Part shown: positions 39,948 to 42,392 of the stretch, in pieces | Numbering within the stretch: the first letter of the stretch is position 1 | How the letters are laid out: the number at the start of each line of letters is the position of its first letter | DNA from: JAZLDV01 sp045614925 | GTDB taxonomy: Bacteria; Bacillota_I; Bacilli_A; Erysipelotrichales; Coprobacillaceae | Direction: 5' to 3' | DNA length: 42,392 bases | Assembly (NCBI GenBank): GCA_045614925.1 | Contig: JAZLDV010000078.1 | Coordinates: 1 to 42,392 of the forward strand | The notes under the pieces: model-generated | The model's input: the letters and a program-made list of their open reading frames with translations, nothing else | Databases searched by the model: none | What the model was told of the DNA's origin: nothing | Position numbers and translations under genes: made by a program

Positions 39948-41159
39948 TTATTCATTATTTTCAAGATATTTCTTTTGAATTTCTTTTTTATTGATTAGAT
40001 CACTTGCTTTAATGAATTGATTATTTGTAAATTTTGAATTTAATTGTTTAATTAATTCTTTTGTTTTATCTTCTTTTTTTATGTAGTGAGCTTTATCAAA
40101 CAATGAAATCTGTGTTGTAATCATTGATTCTTGAACAACATTGTTTAATGATACACCAACAAGTCTTATCATTTCATCATTATATAAAGAATCGAATAAG
40201 ATTAGAGCAGACGAATAAATTTTTTCAGCATCATTTGTATATTCTTCTATAATCATCTGTTTTGTTTTACTTAACTCTCTTGTGTATTTAATTGTGATTG
40301 AAATAGAATTAGATACTAAATTTCTTTTCTTTGCTCTAGCAGAAACTTCTTTTGATAATTCTTTAAATATAGATTTTATAAAGTTTTCATCATTTGTATC
40401 TCTTTCAAATGTAGTTGAATTGCCCACTGATTTTAATTCGTTTTTTATAGGATTCACTTTTGAAGAATCTTTTCCATTTGCTTTATGATAATATAATAGC
40501 GTATTTTTACCAAATATAGTTCTTAAAATATCATAATTTTTGTAATTAGCTATATCTCCTATAGTATGAATCCCTAGTTCATGAAGTTTAGGTGCTGTTT
40601 TTTTACCTACCCCCATCATATCTTCCACAGGTAATGGCCAGATTAACTGTTTAAAATTAGAATTTGTTATAACAGTTATTCCTAGTGGTTTTTTCATATC
40701 ACTTGCCATTTTAGCTAAAAATTTATTGGGTGCTATACCAATTGAACAAGGTAAATTCAAACGGTTTAAAACTTCATTTTGTATTTGTAATGCAATCTCA
40801 TATGGATCACATTGATGTTCAATAATATATTCTGTCATATCTAAATAACATTCATCAATACTTGCGACTTCTAAGATTAATGAATATTCAGATAAAACTT
40901 CAAAAAACTGATGTGATAAAGTCTTGTATAAATCAAAATGCGGAGGTATAGAAATAAGATCAGGACATAATTCTTTAGCCTTAAATAAAGGCATAGCAGA
41001 ATGTATACCATATTTTCTTGCTTCATAAGAAGCAGTAGAAACGATACCCCTTCTAGATTCTCCAGAAATCACAACTGGTTTACCTTTTAGTGATGGATTT
41101 GCTGATATTTCTGCATTTGCAAAAAATGCATTTAAATCTATATGAAATATAATTTGCAT
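39948..41159 (-). CDS. dinB: DNA polymerase IV
   Basis: A Y-family translesion polymerase, 403 residues. The catalytic carboxylates Asp8 (HIDLNAFF), Asp102 and Glu103 (SIDECYLD) are present, with the steric gate Phe13 that excludes ribonucleotides. Also seen: YEARKYGIHSAMP, the helix-hairpin-helix GVGKKTAPKLHELGI and, near residue 350, QISLF, a sliding-clamp binding motif. GAGGTGAT precedes the ATG, and TGgTAAAAT upstream may be its -10 element. No SOS box was recognised. It is followed by the SpoIIM-like gene. Confidence 0.96.
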   Translation of the reverse strand: MQIIFHIDLNAFFANAEISANPSLKGKPVVISGESRRGIVSTASYEARKYGIHSAMPLFKAKELCPDLISIPPHFDLYKTLSHQFFEVLSEYSLILEVASIDECYLDMTEYIIEHQCDPYEIALQIQNEVLNRLNLPCSIGIAPNKFLAKMASDMKKPLGITVITNSNFKQLIWPLPVEDMMGVGKKTAPKLHELGIHTIGDIANYKNYDILRTIFGKNTLLYYHKANGKDSSKVNPIKNELKSVGNSTTFERDTNDENFIKSIFKELSKEVSARAKKRNLVSNSISITIKYTRELSKTKQMIIEEYTNDAEKIYSSALILFDSLYNDEMIRLVGVSLNNVVQESMITTQISLFDKAHYIKKEDKTKELIKQLNSKFTNNQFIKASDLINKKEIQKKYLENNE

Positions 41160-41212
41160 ACCATCACCTCATAGTGTATTTTACCACAGTTTAAGGTCTT
41201 TATCTATATTGA

Positions 41213-42034
41213 CTATCTCAATGTATAATTTTTAAATCCTGTTAATCTTTCATTTTTTAAGTTATCAGTTTTGTGAGATAATCTCAATTTGTCAGCAATC
41301 ATAGCAATAAATTCTGAATTTGTTGGTTTAGATTTGCTTGCAGATACTGTGTAACCAAAAATGTCGTTTATAGCATCTGTGTTTCCTCTATTCCACGCAA
41401 CTTCAATAGCATGTCTGATTGCTCTTTCTACTCTTGAAGATGTAGTATTATATGTTCTTGCGATATCAGGATATAATACTTTTGTAACTTGACCTAAAAT
41501 ATCAATGTTTTCATAAGTAATCATAATTGCTGTTCTTAAAAACATATAGCCTTTAATATGTGCTGGAATACCTACTTCGTGTAAAATTTCAGTGATTTCA
41601 TTTTCGATTTTTACTTTTTTATATTTGTCTGATTCCTCCATTTCATTGTCAAAAGATTCATTGTCATGATTAGTTGTAATGTATTGAATAGTTTTTACAA
41701 AATAATCAATATTAAATGGAATCTTAAAACAATAGTCTACATTTAATTTTTCTAAGATGCTGCAAATGCTTTGATTAAATAAAGAAGTAATACAAACTAT
41801 TTTCTTGCAATTTAATTTATTGTTTTCTTTTAGTTTAGTTAACACTCCAATACCATCAATTTCACTTAACATTAAATCGATTACTAATAGATCATAAGAA
41901 TTTGAAGCTAAATTTGAATAAGCTTCTAATCCATTTCTTGCAGTAGCCAAAACTTGAAATGAATTATTTTCTAATTGATTTTTAATTGAATCAAAAATGT
42001 CTTGTTGATCAATTGCAATATAAGTTGTAGTCAT
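41213..42034 (-). CDS. spo0A: Sporulation master regulator Spo0A with altered receiver
   Basis: The response regulator that commits the cell to sporulation. 273 residues: a receiver (1-120), a linker, and a DNA-binding domain (about 145-255) whose PAHIKGYMFLR, KVLYP, SSRVERAIRHAIEVAW (199-214) and SKPTNSEFIAMIADKLRL blocks are nearly identical to Bacillus Spo0A. The receiver keeps the phospho-acceptor Asp53, Thr83 and Asp9, but the second acidic residue is Gln10, the Pro of D-x-x-M-P is Ser, and the Lys before the conserved Pro106 is Ile105 with Lys at 104. The ATG at 42034 gives the usual short start; a GTG four codons upstream is the alternative. A C-terminal tail of about 15 residues is extra. 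Confidence 0.95.
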   Translation of the reverse strand: MTTTYIAIDQQDIFDSIKNQLENNSFQVLATARNGLEAYSNLASNSYDLLVIDLMLSEIDGIGVLTKLKENNKLNCKKIVCITSLFNQSICSILEKLNVDYCFKIPFNIDYFVKTIQYITTNHDNESFDNEMEESDKYKKVKIENEITEILHEVGIPAHIKGYMFLRTAIMITYENIDILGQVTKVLYPDIARTYNTTSSRVERAIRHAIEVAWNRGNTDAINDIFGYTVSASKSKPTNSEFIAMIADKLRLSHKTDNLKNERLTGFKNYTLR

Positions 42035-42072
42035 AATAAATACCACATTTCACATCTTTCATCAGCACAATC

Positions 42073-42081
42073 ATTATAACA
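42073..42081 (-). promoter_or_regulatory. Extended -10 promoter before spo0A
   Basis: On the minus strand, TGtTATAAT about 40 bases before the spo0A start. No good -35 hexamer and no clear SigH element were found. Confidence 0.45.
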
Positions 42082-42392
42082 ACATATTTGTTAAAAAATA
42101 AAGATAGAACTGCTTTAAATGATTAAATTGGATGAAAAAAATTAAATATCGTCGCAAAAAAATATAATAATTTTATATATTATGAAAAGAATTGTATAAT
42201 CTTGTTATAATTTATATATTCTTGCATTAGTATTATTTGTTTTAACCATAAATGATTGATTAGATTTTTACAAATATAATAATATATGTCAATAATTTCT
42301 CTATTTTATACGATATTAATGTTATTTTGTTGAATCATTTGTCAAGTTTTATTTTGAACAAAATATAATACTCTATATAGTTCAAATTTAAC
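42082..42392. other. AT-rich non-coding region upstream of spo0A
   Basis: About 310 bases with no reading frame longer than a few codons with a ribosome site on either strand. It holds many A/T runs, several TATAAT-like sequences and a small inverted repeat near the edge (TTTGAAC 42353-42359 with GTTCAAA 42380-42386). It may contain further spo0A promoters or the promoter of a gene beyond the window; nothing firm is seen. Confidence 0.5.

Noticed and set aside
1..42392. CRISPR arrays, tRNAs, insertion sequences, prophage
   Set aside because: No regularly spaced repeats, no tRNA-like cloverleaf ends, no transposase and no phage structural genes were recognised; the XRE gene and the Xer gene are better explained as chromosomal.

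Overview
The window reads as a chromosomal stretch of a low-GC, spore-forming member of the Bacillota. Codon use is AT-rich. Sporulation genes are present: spo0A, an intact sigK, cotJC, a cotJA/cotJB fusion, a YjcZ-like protein and a possible spoIIM. Gene order repeatedly matches Bacillus (ftsW-ylbDEF-rsmD-coaD; spoIIIE-ymfF-ymfH; ynzC-yneF; plsY next to parE-parC; yqeH-yhbY-nadD-yqeK-rsfS-yqeM), but the proteins are divergent and fused in ways that suggest the Erysipelotrichia/Coprobacillaceae side of the phylum. That placement is an inference, because no rRNA is present.

Layout. 1-4.7 kb: the 3' part of a pyruvate phosphate dikinase gene, then a degenerate DprA-like protein, a rhomboid protease and a membrane protein. 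4.8-5.7 kb: a cotJ spore-coat operon on the minus strand. 5.8-8.5 kb: a flavodoxin-like protein, an O-acetylhomoserine sulfhydrylase, and (minus strand) peptide deformylase and a small Cys/Gly-rich sporulation-type protein. 8.6-16.2 kb: a long plus-strand run holding UPF0223, ftsW, ylbD, ylbE, ylbF, rsmD, coaD, pyrC, pyrK, pyrD, a second deformylase-like gene and a DMT-type transporter. 16.3-21.1 kb: an FtsK/SpoIIIE translocase and a pair of M16 peptidase homologues. 21.1-23.6 kb: a 6S RNA gene with its own promoter and terminator, ynzC-like and yneF-like genes, an orphan, a histidine phosphatase and plsY. 23.8-29.0 kb: topoisomerase IV (parE, parC) and convergent sigK. 29.1-35.7 kb: a ribosome-assembly and housekeeping operon (yqeH, yhbY, nadD-yqeK fusion, rsfS, yqeM, mtnN, U32 peptidase). 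35.8-38.3 kb: an XRE regulator, a lone PTS IIB protein and a DUF2156-GNAT fusion. 38.4-42.4 kb: a dif-like site, then a Xer recombinase, a SpoIIM-like protein, DNA polymerase IV and spo0A, all on the minus strand.

The most informative observation is a 28-bp sequence at 38381-38408 that matches E. coli dif at 23 of 28 positions. It lies beside a complete XerC/XerD-type recombinase gene, exactly where gene orientation flips: 37 of 43 genes to its left run rightward and all 4 to its right run leftward. Both sides therefore point toward the site, as expected for a replication terminus. FtsK/SpoIIIE (16.3 kb), topoisomerase IV (23.8 kb) and Xer/dif (38.4 kb) would all act in the last step of chromosome separation.

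Other points of interest: a near-consensus SigE/SigK-type promoter directly before sigK; a Spo0A whose DNA-binding domain is conventional but whose receiver pocket has lost key residues; and three places where a terminator hairpin overlaps or directly abuts the start of the next gene. No tRNA, rRNA, CRISPR array, insertion sequence or prophage was seen.
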